A stretch of DNA of 64,000 bases, taken from contig NZ_CP017077.1 in the NCBI RefSeq assembly GCF_001742225.1, positions 62,001 to 126,000 on the forward strand, in the 5' to 3' direction. Within the stretch, counting starts at the first letter, position 1, and the number at the start of each line of letters is the position of its first letter. Both the position numbers and the translations under genes were made by a program. This stretch comes from Novosphingobium resinovorum. Lineage in GTDB: Bacteria > Pseudomonadota > Alphaproteobacteria > Sphingomonadales > Sphingomonadaceae. The notes beneath the pieces were generated by a model that saw only the letters and a program-made list of their open reading frames with translations, did not search any database and had not been told where the DNA came from. Below are positions 42,617-52,504 of the stretch, in pieces.

Positions 42617-44436
42617 GCGAACACCCCGTGCATCCACCACGAGAGATCGCCGGTCTCGCCGGCAACGCCGTCGCCGCGGCGGAACACCCAGTAGCGCCCG
42701 CCCCCCTCGTCCTCGACCCGGTAGTAGTCGCGCACGGCCCAGACTTCACCGTTGCGCCGCCACCACTCGCCATGGATGCGCTCGGGCCCGTCGCCGGCCA
42801 CGACCGTGTAGGACCGTCCGCGCCATTCGAAACGGCGCGGAGGCTGATCGGGCAGCAGTGCGATGACGCGCGACAAGGGCTCGGGCCGCGCGAACAACCG
42901 CACCGGCCGCTGCCACGCCGGCCAGGAGCCGGCTGTCGCGATCGGGCTGGTCGGCCTCACGGCACGTTCGGGCACATGGCTCTCGACCGGCGCAATGCGG
43001 AAAACCGCGCCCTGTCCGATCCTGCCTGCCACGACGTCGACCAGGCGCGCCGGATCGCGCACCGTACTTTCCCCAGCGAGGATCGCCCCCAGGTTCTCGG
43101 CATCGAGCGGCTCGGTATGCGGCGCCAACAGCCTGAACTGTTCAAGACCCATGCCAGGATCGATGCGCTCGATTCTGAGCTTCAGGAGGCGCAGCAGGTG
43201 CGCCACCTCACGAGTGGGCCGAGAGGTGCCGATCGCCACCACCTGCTCTCCGCCATCAACGCGCAGAGCAGTCAGGCGCAGCGAGCGCGCACCCAGCCCC
43301 CGTCGCTGGAGCACTTCGGCCAAATCCTTCAACAGGTCGTACATGACCTGAGCAATCGCTTCGGCCGTGCCGATCGGTTCGAGCAAACGACGCTCGACCG
43401 CAGGGATGACCACGTCCTCCCGCGCGGTGATCGGTTCAGCCTTACCGCCAAGCGCTTGATCGAGCCGGTCGATTGCCGCGAGCCCGAGCCTGCGTGCCAG
43501 CGGCCCGCGCGCCACGGGGATCAGGTCGGCGATCGTCTCGAAACCGAACTTGCGCGCGGCGGCCAGCGCCCCGCCTTCGAGGCGCAGCGCGGCGACCGGA
43601 AGCGGCGACAGCGCCTTCACCACGCCGCCGTGAGGGATGATCCCAATATCCTCGCGGCCGTAGCGGGCCAGCGCGTGCGCGGCGCCCGGGGTCTCGGCAA
43701 TTGCGATGCGCGCGGTGAACCCGGCGCGGCGACAGAAGGCCTGCAGCCGCTGGCAGAAACGCTCCTCCCCGCCATGCAGGTGCGCGGCGCCCGTGAGGTC
43801 CAGCCAGATGCCGTCAGACGGCGAGACCGCGGCGATCGGCGACCAGCGGCGGATGCCGAACAAAGCGAGGCGATCGAGCAGCGCCTGGTCGGCCTCGGGC
43901 TCGGAGGCGCGGAAGTCGAGATCGGAGACGAGCGCGCGGGCATGGGTTGCCACCATGCCGACATGGATGCCCAGCGCTCTTGCCGCCGGACAAGCCGCAA
44001 CGATCTCGTCGCGGCGGCCGACCTTGCCGATGAGCGCCAGCGGGGCAGCCATGACCTGCGGTGCATCGCCCGCCTCTTGCGATACCACTGAAGAGACCGT
44101 CCGCTTGAACGGATGCTCTGCCGTCTCGGAGCGCCGTCCCAGTTCGCGCATCGGCGGCTTGGCGTGCAGCGGCAGCGCCGCGATCTCGCGCTCGACATCC
44201 AGGCGTGTGCGGTCCTCGCCCCTGACGGCGCCCTGCCCTCCTGCGTTCTGCCGCTCGCGAGCCCAGCGCGCACCCGGTCGCCATCCGCCCCCGCGAGGGA
44301 CCGAGCAGGCACCGGGATTGTCGTCGACGGGAAGCTGGAGTGCGCGCGGCTCAGGCCGCGGCGCGGCGAACCGGTCCTGCCGTCTCAGCCGTTCGATGGC
44401 CAGGAACGGCAGGAACAGCGAGACGACCCGTCGCAT
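42613..44436 (-). CDS. imuB: ImuB, catalytically inactive Y-family polymerase homologue
   Basis: A 607-residue protein. The N-terminus [20 protein letters not shown] replaces the catalytic DMDAFF motif of active Y-family enzymes, as expected for ImuB. Helix-hairpin-helix and little-finger-like regions follow ([20 protein letters not shown]), and the last 80 residues hold the [12 protein letters not shown] block and a tyrosine-rich tail ([20 protein letters not shown]). ImuB acts as the hub binding the beta clamp, ImuA and DnaE2. It overlaps imuA by 86 bases and dnaE2 by four. Confidence 0.93.
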   Translation of the reverse strand: MRRVVSLFLPFLAIERLRRQDRFAAPRPEPRALQLPVDDNPGACSVPRGGGWRPGARWARERQNAGGQGAVRGEDRTRLDVEREIAALPLHAKPPMRELGRRSETAEHPFKRTVSSVVSQEAGDAPQVMAAPLALIGKVGRRDEIVAACPAARALGIHVGMVATHARALVSDLDFRASEPEADQALLDRLALFGIRRWSPIAAVSPSDGIWLDLTGAAHLHGGEERFCQRLQAFCRRAGFTARIAIAETPGAAHALARYGREDIGIIPHGGVVKALSPLPVAALRLEGGALAAARKFGFETIADLIPVARGPLARRLGLAAIDRLDQALGGKAEPITAREDVVIPAVERRLLEPIGTAEAIAQVMYDLLKDLAEVLQRRGLGARSLRLTALRVDGGEQVVAIGTSRPTREVAHLLRLLKLRIERIDPGMGLEQFRLLAPHTEPLDAENLGAILAGESTVRDPARLVDVVAGRIGQGAVFRIAPVESHVPERAVRPTSPIATAGSWPAWQRPVRLFARPEPLSRVIALLPDQPPRRFEWRGRSYTVVAGDGPERIHGEWWRRNGEVWAVRDYYRVEDEGGGRYWVFRRGDGVAGETGDLSWWMHGVFA

Positions 44437-45112
44437 CGCATCCCTCCACGATCAGGGAAAAGCCCTCGCCGCCGCGCTGGCGTGCGAGTTCGACCAGCCA
44501 GCGCGGGCGTCCGACGCCGGCGACGCCGAGCCGCTCGGAGGGCGCACTGGATATGCGCCAGCGCGTCCAGGCCGCCGAAGGGTCGGCAAACGGGTCACGA
44601 TCCCGCCCGCGGTGACGCCGCAGCAGGAGCACCGGAATGTCGGCCTCGGCAGCCGCAAGCTGCAGGCGGCGGGTGGCAACCATCGAAACCTTGCTGGCTT
44701 CAGCGACGACGGCCGCCGGCGTTCCATCGCGTAACGCATCCTCGACCACGGCGAGTAGCGCCGCATCGTCGCGCGGCTGCGCGTGGATGACGTCTGCGGA
44801 AGCCAGGCCCGCCTGTTCCAGGCCCGGTGCGTACAGGTCATTGCGGCAGCTGACCCACAGGACCGGTGCGGCGGAGCAGCGGGCTTCGCGCGCGGCGATG
44901 CCGGCAAGGAACAGCGTAGCCGCGGCATCATCGACCAGCGAGCAGGTCAGCGCGGTCGCTTCATGCAGGGCGCCGGCGCGCAGGCCACCGGATCCGAGGC
45001 GGCCATCCAGAGCATCCATACCAAAAGGCATGGTCCGATGATCAGCCAGCGGGGTCGCCAGCGTGCGGAGGGCATCGATGCCCGGATGCGTAAGCGATGA
45101 AACTAAGGACAT
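44351..45112 (-). CDS. imuA: ImuA, RecA-like mutasome protein
   Basis: A 253-residue ImuA: the RecA/SulA-like core has MDALDGRLGSGGLRAGALHE and PVLWVSCRNDLYAPGLEQAG, with no intact Walker A, as usual for alphaproteobacterial ImuA. A C-terminal tail rich in Gly and Arg follows. It is the first gene of the imuA-imuB-dnaE2 operon, 26 bases downstream of a GTTC-N7-GTTC LexA box. Confidence 0.92.
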   Translation of the reverse strand: MSLVSSLTHPGIDALRTLATPLADHRTMPFGMDALDGRLGSGGLRAGALHEATALTCSLVDDAAATLFLAGIAAREARCSAAPVLWVSCRNDLYAPGLEQAGLASADVIHAQPRDDAALLAVVEDALRDGTPAAVVAEASKVSMVATRRLQLAAAEADIPVLLLRRHRGRDRDPFADPSAAWTRWRISSAPSERLGVAGVGRPRWLVELARQRGGEGFSLIVEGCDATGRLAVPAVPGHRTAETAGPVRRAAA

Positions 45113-45138
45113 GGTGATTCTTTGAAAGACTCAGAAAT

Positions 45139-45153
45139 GTTCGTTTTATGTTC
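45139..45153 (+). promoter_or_regulatory. LexA (SOS) box upstream of imuA
   Basis: GTTC (45139-45142), seven bases (GTTTTAT), and GTTC (45150-45153). The spacing is exactly that of the alphaproteobacterial LexA box. It lies 26 bases upstream of the imuA start on the opposite strand and 200 bases from the divergent EcsC-like gene. Confidence 0.88.
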
Positions 45154-45353
45154 TCACTTGGGGGCCGGTACGGTCAACCGGTTTGATGGACGAGCGGATT
45201 GCGACATGGGGACAAGCCTGTGCACACGACGCATACCTGCGGGCTTCGCAAATCCTAAGCCGCCCCGGACTGTTGGTTTGGAAGCGGCAATAAAGGAATG
45301 CGTATGGGAACAAACTGGATGCGGCGAACGATGCAGTTCAAGTTCGAGGTTCG

Positions 45354-46181
45354 ATGACGATGACTCTGGGAAATTCCTGCGCAGCGTTCAACGACGAGGA
45401 GGTCGCGGAACTTCGCGCCATTGCGAAAAACTATCGCGAGGCGAGTGGGCCGGTGGTGAAGCTGTCGAACATGCTGGGCAACAAGATCGAAAGCGCGCTC
45501 AGCAAAGTGCCGGAAGGCTGGCAGGCCGCCGTCGCGCAGGCGACCGACATTGCCCTGCGCACGTCCTAGGCCGCTGCCAGCGGAACGCAGGCCGAGCCGG
45601 AATCGCGTAGCTACCTCAACACCGTGCTTGCCAAATGCGCGGGAGACCGCTGGCATCAAGTCGCATCGTCGGTCAGCGGCGCCATCGGCGGCGTCGGCGG
45701 CCTGACGACGCTGGCGCTGGATCTTGGCATGACGACCACGCTCATACTGCGCTCGATCCAGGAGATCGCGATCGGCTATGGCGAGGACATCGGTAACGAG
45801 GCCGTCCGTCTGCAATGCATCGGTGTGTTCGGCTTCGGCGGCCCGCTGAGCGAGGACGACGACGTCGACACCGGCCTGTTCGGCGCAAGGCTGGCGCTGC
45901 GCGGCAAGACGCTTGAAGCGATGCTGCGTGTCGTCGTCCCGCGTCTGCTGCCAACCGTTACCGCCGAAGCCGTAGCCAAGTCGATGCCGCTGGTGAGCGC
46001 GGCGGTCGGCGCGGTGCTGAATCCAGCCTTCACTTCGTATTACCAGACGATGGCCCACGTCCACTTCCGCCTGCGCAAGCTGGAGCGCGATCACGATCCT
46101 GAAGCCGTTCTCGCCTGTTTCGCGCGCGTCCTGACCGGCATTCGCCAACAACCACACAAACCGAAGGACGAATCCAGGTGA
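45354..46181 (+). pseudogene. EcsC-family gene interrupted by an in-frame amber codon
   Basis: Two open segments in the same frame, 45354-45569 and 45570-46181, together encode an EcsC-like protein of about 275 residues: FNDEEVAELRAIAKNYREAS, LSNMLGNKIESALSKVPEGW, then SGAIGGVGGLTTLALDLGMT and TLILRSIQEIAIGYGEDIGN. They are separated only by TAG at 45567-45569 inside an otherwise continuous frame, with family-like residues on both sides (IALRTS before and ASGTQAEPES after). A single change from TAT, TAC or TGG would explain it. The downstream half could restart at ATG 45624 but would lack the N-terminal helix bundle. Confidence 0.78.
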
Positions 46182-46252
46182 AAGCGCCGGCCTCCCGACA
46201 CGCTATATCCTCTGTCCTGGAATTTTCCCGGATGTAAGCTGCGAGACAATCT

Positions 46253-46567
46253 TTGCCTTACGTCCCAGGGCAGGAAAATCATCGCGCGTTTGAGATTCGG
46301 GACAATCCTATGGCGGTCGACCCGCTGGGCCGGGCAGCGCAAAAGCTGGTATGGTCCCCGCGTCATCGCCGCTGTCTCCGCCCTGCTCATCGGCGCGAGC
46401 GCGAAATGCTGGCCCCCATGGCGCAGGGTTACACCAACAAGGAGATGGGACCGATGCTCGGCATCTCCGACCGCACGGTGGACGACCACCGCGCCGCGAT
46501 CATCACCAAGACCCGCACCAACGGCACCGCGCAACTGATCGCCCTGTCCCGCGGCGAATCAACCTGA
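46253..46567 (+). pseudogene. LuxR-type DNA-binding domain fragment
   Basis: The last 55 residues are a LuxR/GerE helix-turn-helix: RREREMLAPMAQGYTNKEMG, MLGISDRTVDDHRAAIITKT and AQLIALSRGE. The first 45 residues do not form a receiver or autoinducer domain, and the frame starts at a TTG without a ribosome-binding site. An internal ATG at 46310 is also possible. It is probably the remnant of a response regulator such as a FixJ-type protein; a small autonomous regulator cannot be excluded. Confidence 0.6.
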
Positions 46568-46920
46568 AGACGCCCGATCCGGGGTTTGCCCAGATGGCCC
46601 ACTGGCTTGCGACACGCCATTTGAAGGCAGACGTTTCCCGAGGGAGACACCAGGCTTCCGAAGCCGCCCGCCGCTTTCACTCACCCGGTGCGAAGGCTGA
46701 GCTGAGGCGGCCCGGGAAGAGCCTGCTTGCCCCGGCTTTGTCACATGGAATTTCCAGATCGCGTAAACCTTCTGGAAAACCGTAATTTCCCCGGATCGAC
46801 GCGGCGGCACTTAACAGCACACAACGGCATCCAGGAGCGCCACAGCGACGTCACAGCTGCCGCGACCGGAACTGTCACACTGTGCCCCGATACCGATCCC
46901 GCAACTGCCAAGGAGCCTCC
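46568..46920. other. intergenic region upstream of the SbcCD-like cluster
   Basis: About 350 bases with no supported gene. TTTCCAG (46751) and CTGGAAA (46772) form an imperfect inverted repeat. The promoter for the 46921-51373 cluster is presumably here. The ribosome-binding site AAGGAG lies at 46909-46914. Confidence 0.4.
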
Positions 46921-47595
46921 ATGCCGCACGACATTCCGCCGACCGACGGCCGCAACTCCACGCCGATAGACCACGCGATCGCCGGAGCGGTCTATCCCGT
47001 CCTCGTCGCCGTCGCCGGGGCACAGGCAGCGCGGACGATCACTTTCGAGAACCTGGTCCTCGACGCCCGCCAGCTGCTGACTGGGCAGGAACACCCGATC
47101 CACGCCCAAATCGCGACGAGCATGGGCCGCCGCCTCGAAGTGCTGCGCGGTCATACGCAGGCGTACCGGTATCCCGACCTGACAACCCTCGTCGTCAATA
47201 AGAAGGGCGAAAACCCGCTGCCCGACGTGTTCGTGCGGCAGGCTCACGCGCGCGCGTTTGACTGGTCGTCGGTGGACCCACGGTTCCTCGCCGGGCTGGG
47301 GATCGACGCCGACACCGGTGAGCACCTCCAGCGCCGCAGCGAGGAGGAGGCGAAGAACGTGATGGCTGCCCATTGGCGCGATCACGGCAAGTCTTACAGC
47401 CCGGACATGACCCGGCACCGCTCGGCGATCATCAGGGCGCTCATGCTGGGCAATGACCCCGCCGACGTCTTCGCCGCGATCGACCGGTGGCTGCGCGGAC
47501 AGGACGGGCCGGTTTCGGCGCAGGTAATCGGAATGCGGCCGGCCAAAGCATCCTCGACCGCTTCTGTCGTAGCCCCGGCGCACAGGCCCCGCTAG
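46921..47595 (+). CDS. conserved-looking hypothetical protein upstream of the SbcD/SbcC-like pair
   Basis: A 224-residue soluble protein beginning MPHDIPPTDGRNSTPIDHAI, with LVAVAGAQAARTITFENLVL, MGRRLEVLRGHTQAYRYPDL and HWRDHGKSYSPDMTRHRSAI. AAGGAG lies six bases before the ATG. It has no signal peptide or membrane segment and I do not recognise a family. It ends 35 bases before the metallophosphoesterase gene on the same strand, so it may be part of the same operon. Confidence 0.68.
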   Translation: MPHDIPPTDGRNSTPIDHAIAGAVYPVLVAVAGAQAARTITFENLVLDARQLLTGQEHPIHAQIATSMGRRLEVLRGHTQAYRYPDLTTLVVNKKGENPLPDVFVRQAHARAFDWSSVDPRFLAGLGIDADTGEHLQRRSEEEAKNVMAAHWRDHGKSYSPDMTRHRSAIIRALMLGNDPADVFAAIDRWLRGQDGPVSAQVIGMRPAKASSTASVVAPAHRPR

Positions 47596-47630
47596 ACGAC
47601 ACCCCTAAACCCCAGCGGACACCGGACCTC

Positions 47631-48749
47631 ATGCGCTTCATCCACACCGCCGACTGGCAGCTCGGCAAACCCTTCGGCCGCTTCGATGCGGAGACGCGCG
47701 CGGCGCTGACCGAGGCGCGGTTCGATGCCATCGACACGCTGGGCAAGGCGGCGGCGCAGCATGGCGCAGGCCATGTCCTCGTCGCCGGGGACGTGTTCGA
47801 CACCGAGGGGCCGGACGAGCGCACCGTGGTTCAGGCCGTCTCCCGCATGGGAGCCCACGCCTGCCGCTGGTGGCTGCTCCCCGGCAACCACGATTTCGCC
47901 CGTAACGGCGGCTTGTGGGACCGCGTGAGGAAGCGCGCCGGCGCGAATGTGACGGTCCTGTCCGAACCCGCGCCGCATGAGATCGAGGACGGCGTGTGGC
48001 TGCTGCCCGCGCCGCTGCTCCACCGCCACACGCTCGACGATCCGACCGAGGCGTTCGCCCGCATGGAAACGCCCGGCGCGCGGCTGCGGATCGGGCTGGC
48101 GCATGGCTCGATCCGGGGCTTCGGCTCGCAGGGGGACACCAAGAACCTCATCGCGCCCGACCGCGCGCGGCTGTCCAATCTCGACTATCTGGCGCTGGGC
48201 GACTGGCACGGCACGCTGCAGGTCGATCCGCGCACCTGGTATTCCGGCACGCCCGAGACCGACCGCTTCCAGCCCGGCCGCGACGATCCCGGACAAGCGC
48301 TGCTGGTCGATCTGGAACTCGGAAAGGTGAGCGTCACGCCGCTGCCCACCGGCCGCTTCCGCTGGCTGTCGCGCGACTGGCCGGTGGCCGACGCGATCGG
48401 CTTCGCGGCGCTGGCCGAAGACCTCCTCGCCGCCTGCGAGCCTGCCGCCACGCTGCTGCGCCTGACGCTTTCCGGCATCGTCCCGCTGACCGACCGCGTG
48501 GCGATGCTCTCGCGCATCGAGGACGACCTGACGCACCGGTTGCGCCATCTCGACGTGCGCGACGCCGACGTGGTGGCCCGGCCCACCGAGGAAGACCTCG
48601 CCGCGCTCTCCAGCGAAGGCATGATCGGCCGCGCCGGCGCCCTGCTTCGCGCGAAGATCGAGGCCGACGGCCCCGACGCGCCGCGCGCCCGCCGCGCACT
48701 GGAACGCCTCTTCGTCGAAACGCTCCGCGATCAGGGAGACGCCGCATGA
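47631..48749 (+). CDS. SbcD/YhaO-like DNA repair metallophosphoesterase
   Basis: A 372-residue calcineurin-fold nuclease. Metal-binding motifs are FIHTADWQLG (D and H), VLVAGDVFDTEG, LLPGNHDFAR, and LALGDWHGTLQ. The C-terminal cap region suits the SbcD/YhaO group more than a generic phosphatase. ATG 47631 starts the family homology; the upstream open frame overlaps the previous gene. The stop overlaps the SbcC-like ATG (ATGA), so the two subunits are co-translated. It probably cuts hairpins or protein-blocked DNA ends. Confidence 0.92.
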   Translation: MRFIHTADWQLGKPFGRFDAETRAALTEARFDAIDTLGKAAAQHGAGHVLVAGDVFDTEGPDERTVVQAVSRMGAHACRWWLLPGNHDFARNGGLWDRVRKRAGANVTVLSEPAPHEIEDGVWLLPAPLLHRHTLDDPTEAFARMETPGARLRIGLAHGSIRGFGSQGDTKNLIAPDRARLSNLDYLALGDWHGTLQVDPRTWYSGTPETDRFQPGRDDPGQALLVDLELGKVSVTPLPTGRFRWLSRDWPVADAIGFAALAEDLLAACEPAATLLRLTLSGIVPLTDRVAMLSRIEDDLTHRLRHLDVRDADVVARPTEEDLAALSSEGMIGRAGALLRAKIEADGPDAPRARRALERLFVETLRDQGDAA

Positions 48750-51373
48750 GCCTGCTGATCCGCCGCATCGTGCTGGAAAACTTCCGCAAGTTCCGCGCAC
48801 CTCACGAGATCGCCGGGCTGACGCCGGGCCTCAACATCGTCATCGAGCCGAACGAGACGGGCAAGTCCACCCTGCTCGAAGCGGTGCGCGCGGCGCTGTT
48901 CCTCAAGCACGGCTCGACGACGAAGCTGATCCGCTCGTTCCAGCCCATCGGCGACAATGTTGGGCCGCAGGTGGCGCTCGATTTCGAGGTCGGCGGTTCG
49001 GCGTGGTCGCTGACCAAGAAGTTCGTCAAGGCCCCCTCAGTGGAGCTGTCAGGCCCCGCCGGACGCCAGCAGGGCGAAGCTGCCGAACAAGCGCTGCAAG
49101 ACCTGCTCGGCTTCGAGGCGGGGCTCCAGAAAGACCACTTTGCGAAAAATCTGCACGGCGCGCTCGGCATGTTGTGGGTGGCACAGACGGATGGGCTTTC
49201 GGTGGAGGCCCCCGGCTCGTCCCTGCGCGATCTGATCGGCGCGACGCTGGAGGGCGAGGCGGGCGCGCTGGTCGGCGGCCCCGCGTTCGAGCGCATCCGC
49301 GCGCGCATCGACACCCAGTATTCGGCCTATTTCACCGGCCGGGCGGGCGCACCGACGCAGCGCCTGCTCGCCGCGCAGAAGCGCGTAAGCGCGGCGGTGG
49401 AAACGCTGGCCGAAGCCCAGCGGCGCGAGGAATTGCTCGAAGCCGCCTTCGCCGATCTCGATGCCGCGCGCCGCCAGCTGGCGACCCTGCGCCGCGAACT
49501 GGACGACGACCCCGACGCCGCCGAGCGCGCCGATGTCCTCGCCCGGCTCGAAACCGCACGCGGCGCGGCGCAGCAGCTCGCCACCCGCAAGGCCGAAGGC
49601 GCCGCGGCGGCATCCCGGCTCGGCGGGTTGGAGGACTTGTCCACCCGCCACGTCGCCGCGCTCGAACGGCAGGCTTCGGCGCAGGCGCGGCAGGCGGCGG
49701 CGCGCGAACAACTCGCAGGGCTGACCGAGGGTCTCGCCACCGCGCACACCCGCGCCGAGACGGCACGCGGCGCTCTCGATACGGCGCTAACCGCGCGCGA
49801 CGCAGCGCGTACGGCGCTGACAGAGGCCCGCGCACAGGACATCGCGATACGCCGCCGCGCGCAGATCGCCGCCGCGCATGAACGCCTTGCGCAAGTCACC
49901 GCGCTCGAGGCCGAACGCGGCCCGCTCGATACGGCGGTGAAGCAGGCCGTGCCCGCGCGCGTGCTCGAAGACCTCGCTGCCGCCGAGCGCGAGGTGGTGC
50001 GCTATGCCGCGCTGCTCGAAGCGGACGGCACCCGCGTCGAACTGATCGGGGCGAAAGGGATCACCAAGGACGGCGCGCCGCTCGAACCGGGCGAATGGAC
50101 GCTGACGCGCGAAACCCGCATCGGGTTGCCCGGCGGCGGTGAACTGGTGCTGCGCCCCTCGCAGGCTCTGGCCGGGGCACAGGCGGCGCTCGACGGCGCG
50201 CAAGGCCGCCGTGCCGCGCTGCTGGCGCAGTGGCAGGTCGCCACGCTGGCCGAGGCTCAAGGCCGCGCCGAAGCCGCGCGCGAGGCGACCCGCGCACTGG
50301 AAACGCTGGCCGCGCGCGTGCTCGCCGCCGCGCCGGCCGACCGCGATCTCGGCCTTGCCGCCGGAGCGGCACCCCTGCACGCCTTCGTCGCCGCACACCC
50401 GCTGGAGGCCGGAGAGGCTGAGGCCCCTGCCCGCCCCATCGCGGAACTGGAGGCCGATCAGGACCGCGCCGACACCGCCTTCACCCGCGCCGAAGCGCAG
50501 GCCCGGCAGGCCGAGGACGACGCGCGCGAGGCCGAGAAGGCGCGCGTTCCCCTCGCCATCGAGGAGGCCGCCGCCGCCAGCGACATCGCCCGCGTGGCCG
50601 ACGAACTGGCGCTGCTCGCCGCGCATGCCGACTTCCCAGACCTTGCCGCGACGCTGATCGCCGCGCGCGAAGCCGCCGCTGCCACCTCGGTCGCGCTGCA
50701 GCAGGCCGAGGCGAACGCGCGCGCCTTCGACGAAACCGCCCTCTCCCGCCGCCTCGACACGTTCGCCGCGCGCCGCCGCACGGCACAGGAGCGCCAGAGC
50801 GAGCTGAAGGCGCAGATTGCGGGCCTTGAGGCCAAGGTGGAAAGCGACGGCGGCAAGGGCCTCGCCGAACACGCCGCCGCCGCGCGCGAGGAGGACGAAG
50901 CCGCCCGCGCCGCGCTCATCCGCATCGAGGAGGAGGCTGAAACGCTCAAACTCCTGCGCGCGACCATGGCCGAGGCGCAGGCGGAAACCGCGCGCTCGAT
51001 CACCGGCCCGGTGGCGAGCCGCGCCGCGCGCCATGTCGGCCGCATCCTGCCGGGCGCCGAGCCGGCCTTCGGCGACGACCTCGGCCTTTCCACTATCCGC
51101 CGCGCCGGGGTGGACGAGGCCTGCGAGCAGTTGTCGAGGGGCACGCAGGAACAGCTGGCGATCCTGACCCGCCTCGCCTTCGCCGACATGCTGCTGGAGG
51201 AAGGCCGCCCCGTCTCGCTGATCCTCGACGACCCGCTGGTCTATTCCGACGACGTGCGCCTGGATGCGATGACCGACCTGATCGTCGAGGCATCGGAGCG
51301 GATGCAGGTGATCCTGCTGACCTGCCGCGAACGCGCGTTCCGGCATGTGGCGGGGACGCGGATTAAAATTTAG
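48746..51373 (+). CDS. SbcC/YhaN-like SMC-type AAA ATPase
   Basis: An 875-residue ATPase. The N-terminus has IVLENFRKFRAPHEIAGLTP and Walker A EPNETGKSTLLEAV. Long Ala/Arg/Glu-rich coiled coils fill residues 200-780. The C-terminal signature and Walker B are LSRGTQEQLAILTRLAFADM and SLILDDPLVYSDD. The middle lacks an obvious CxxC zinc hook, as in YhaN-type proteins. It partners the upstream metallophosphoesterase in DNA end processing. The region is extremely GC-rich and gives long spurious frames on the other strand. Confidence 0.9.
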   Translation: MSLLIRRIVLENFRKFRAPHEIAGLTPGLNIVIEPNETGKSTLLEAVRAALFLKHGSTTKLIRSFQPIGDNVGPQVALDFEVGGSAWSLTKKFVKAPSVELSGPAGRQQGEAAEQALQDLLGFEAGLQKDHFAKNLHGALGMLWVAQTDGLSVEAPGSSLRDLIGATLEGEAGALVGGPAFERIRARIDTQYSAYFTGRAGAPTQRLLAAQKRVSAAVETLAEAQRREELLEAAFADLDAARRQLATLRRELDDDPDAAERADVLARLETARGAAQQLATRKAEGAAAASRLGGLEDLSTRHVAALERQASAQARQAAAREQLAGLTEGLATAHTRAETARGALDTALTARDAARTALTEARAQDIAIRRRAQIAAAHERLAQVTALEAERGPLDTAVKQAVPARVLEDLAAAEREVVRYAALLEADGTRVELIGAKGITKDGAPLEPGEWTLTRETRIGLPGGGELVLRPSQALAGAQAALDGAQGRRAALLAQWQVATLAEAQGRAEAAREATRALETLAARVLAAAPADRDLGLAAGAAPLHAFVAAHPLEAGEAEAPARPIAELEADQDRADTAFTRAEAQARQAEDDAREAEKARVPLAIEEAAAASDIARVADELALLAAHADFPDLAATLIAAREAAAATSVALQQAEANARAFDETALSRRLDTFAARRRTAQERQSELKAQIAGLEAKVESDGGKGLAEHAAAAREEDEAARAALIRIEEEAETLKLLRATMAEAQAETARSITGPVASRAARHVGRILPGAEPAFGDDLGLSTIRRAGVDEACEQLSRGTQEQLAILTRLAFADMLLEEGRPVSLILDDPLVYSDDVRLDAMTDLIVEASERMQVILLTCRERAFRHVAGTRIKI

Positions 51374-51462
51374 CAAGACGGCAACTCCGCAGTTTTTGCG
51401 GATACCGGTTCGCAAGGAACCGGGCCTATTGCCGCGCCTCCGTACAAATAGGGGGTACAACC

Positions 51463-52392
51463 ATGTTTCGCAGAGCGATCCTGATTTCGGTCGTCAGCCT
51501 GTCCCTGACAGGCTGCGATGCCATCTCGAACCTGATTTCCGGCCCGCAGGGCTGCCTCGATCCCGCAGGCCAGACGACCGCGATCGATGCGGTCCGCGAA
51601 GCGGTTGAGAAATACGTCCTCAAGGCTGCCGAGAACATGGAGGGCGGATCGCAGCCCACCGGCTCGAAGATCCGCGCGACGCTGGACCAGCTCAAGTTCG
51701 TCTTCGAGGATGTGCGCACCACCAAGGAAGACCCGGACAGCAGCAAGAAGTTCTGCACCGGCCATCTCAAGGTGAGCTTCCCCGAGCAGATCCTCAAGGA
51801 TGCCGACGCGGTATTCTCGCTGATTGGCGAGGAGACGCTGGGCAAGCGCGCCGACAAGGAAGGCATCCGCAAGGACGCCAATGCCATCGTCTTCGACGCC
51901 GACTTCAACGTCCAGCCCACCGATGACGGCAAGAAGGTCTATGCCGAAGTGGAGAATCCCGACATGATCACGCACATGATCGGCGATATCGTCGGCGGAC
52001 ACCTGCTGCGCAAGCCGGTCGAACAGGCCAACCGCAGCCGCATCGATCAGGAAGCCGCCGAGCAGCAGCAGGCAGAGCAGGCGCAGACCGACCAGCGCGA
52101 GGCGGTCTATGAGGAAGCGAAGGCCACCAACGATCTCGCCATGCAGGGCATCAACGCCTCGTGGAACGCGCTGCCCTCAGAAGTGCGCCAGCGCGTGCTG
52201 CCAATGCAGCGCGCCTGGATCAAGCGCAAGGACGCCGAGTGCAAGATCGAGGCGGCCAACACTTCGACCGATCCCACCGAGCGCGAAGCCGCCCGCCTGC
52301 AGTGCCAGGCCCGCTTCAACAACCAGCGCGCAAGCGAGATCAACGATCTCGTCAGCCGGACAGCCTACCAGCAGTCCGAAGAGACGTACTGA
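51463..52392 (+). CDS. lipoprotein with LprI-type C-terminal domain
   Basis: A 309-residue protein. The N-terminus MFRRAILISVVSLSLTGCDA has the lipobox LTGC, so it should be lipidated at Cys18. Residues 200-225 are a Gln/Glu-rich helix (EAAEQQQAEQAQTDQREAVY). The C-terminal block NALPSEVRQRVLPMQRAWIK, then DAECKIEAANTS and AARLQCQARFNNQRASEIND, matches the lysozyme-inhibitor LprI/DUF1311 domain. Such proteins sit in the cell envelope; a lysozyme-inhibitor role is only a family-level suggestion. Confidence 0.87.
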   Translation: MFRRAILISVVSLSLTGCDAISNLISGPQGCLDPAGQTTAIDAVREAVEKYVLKAAENMEGGSQPTGSKIRATLDQLKFVFEDVRTTKEDPDSSKKFCTGHLKVSFPEQILKDADAVFSLIGEETLGKRADKEGIRKDANAIVFDADFNVQPTDDGKKVYAEVENPDMITHMIGDIVGGHLLRKPVEQANRSRIDQEAAEQQQAEQAQTDQREAVYEEAKATNDLAMQGINASWNALPSEVRQRVLPMQRAWIKRKDAECKIEAANTSTDPTEREAARLQCQARFNNQRASEINDLVSRTAYQQSEETY

Positions 52393-52398
52393 GAACGA

Positions 52399-52426
52399 GT
52401 GACGGCGCCGGTTTCGGCGCCGTCAC
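52399..52426 (+). terminator. strong hairpin after the lipoprotein gene
   Basis: GTGACGGCGCCG (52399-52410) and CGGCGCCGTCAC (52415-52426) form a perfect 12-bp stem with loop GTTT, seven bases after the stop codon. There is no T-run, so it may be a weak intrinsic terminator or an mRNA-stabilising hairpin. Confidence 0.75.
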
Positions 52427-52504
52427 GATCCCTCACCGCACCAGCACCATTTCGGAGCGCAGTCGGCTGATGCGCCAACGCGACGTAATACCAAGGTGCA
52501 TTGA

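Noticed and set aside
47592..48800. Long minus-strand frame opposite the SbcD-like gene
   Set aside because: Shadow of the metallophosphoesterase gene, whose metal motifs are intact.
49787..51460. 557-codon minus-strand frame opposite the SbcC-like gene
   Set aside because: Caused by the Ala/Glu/Arg coiled-coil codon bias of the real gene.
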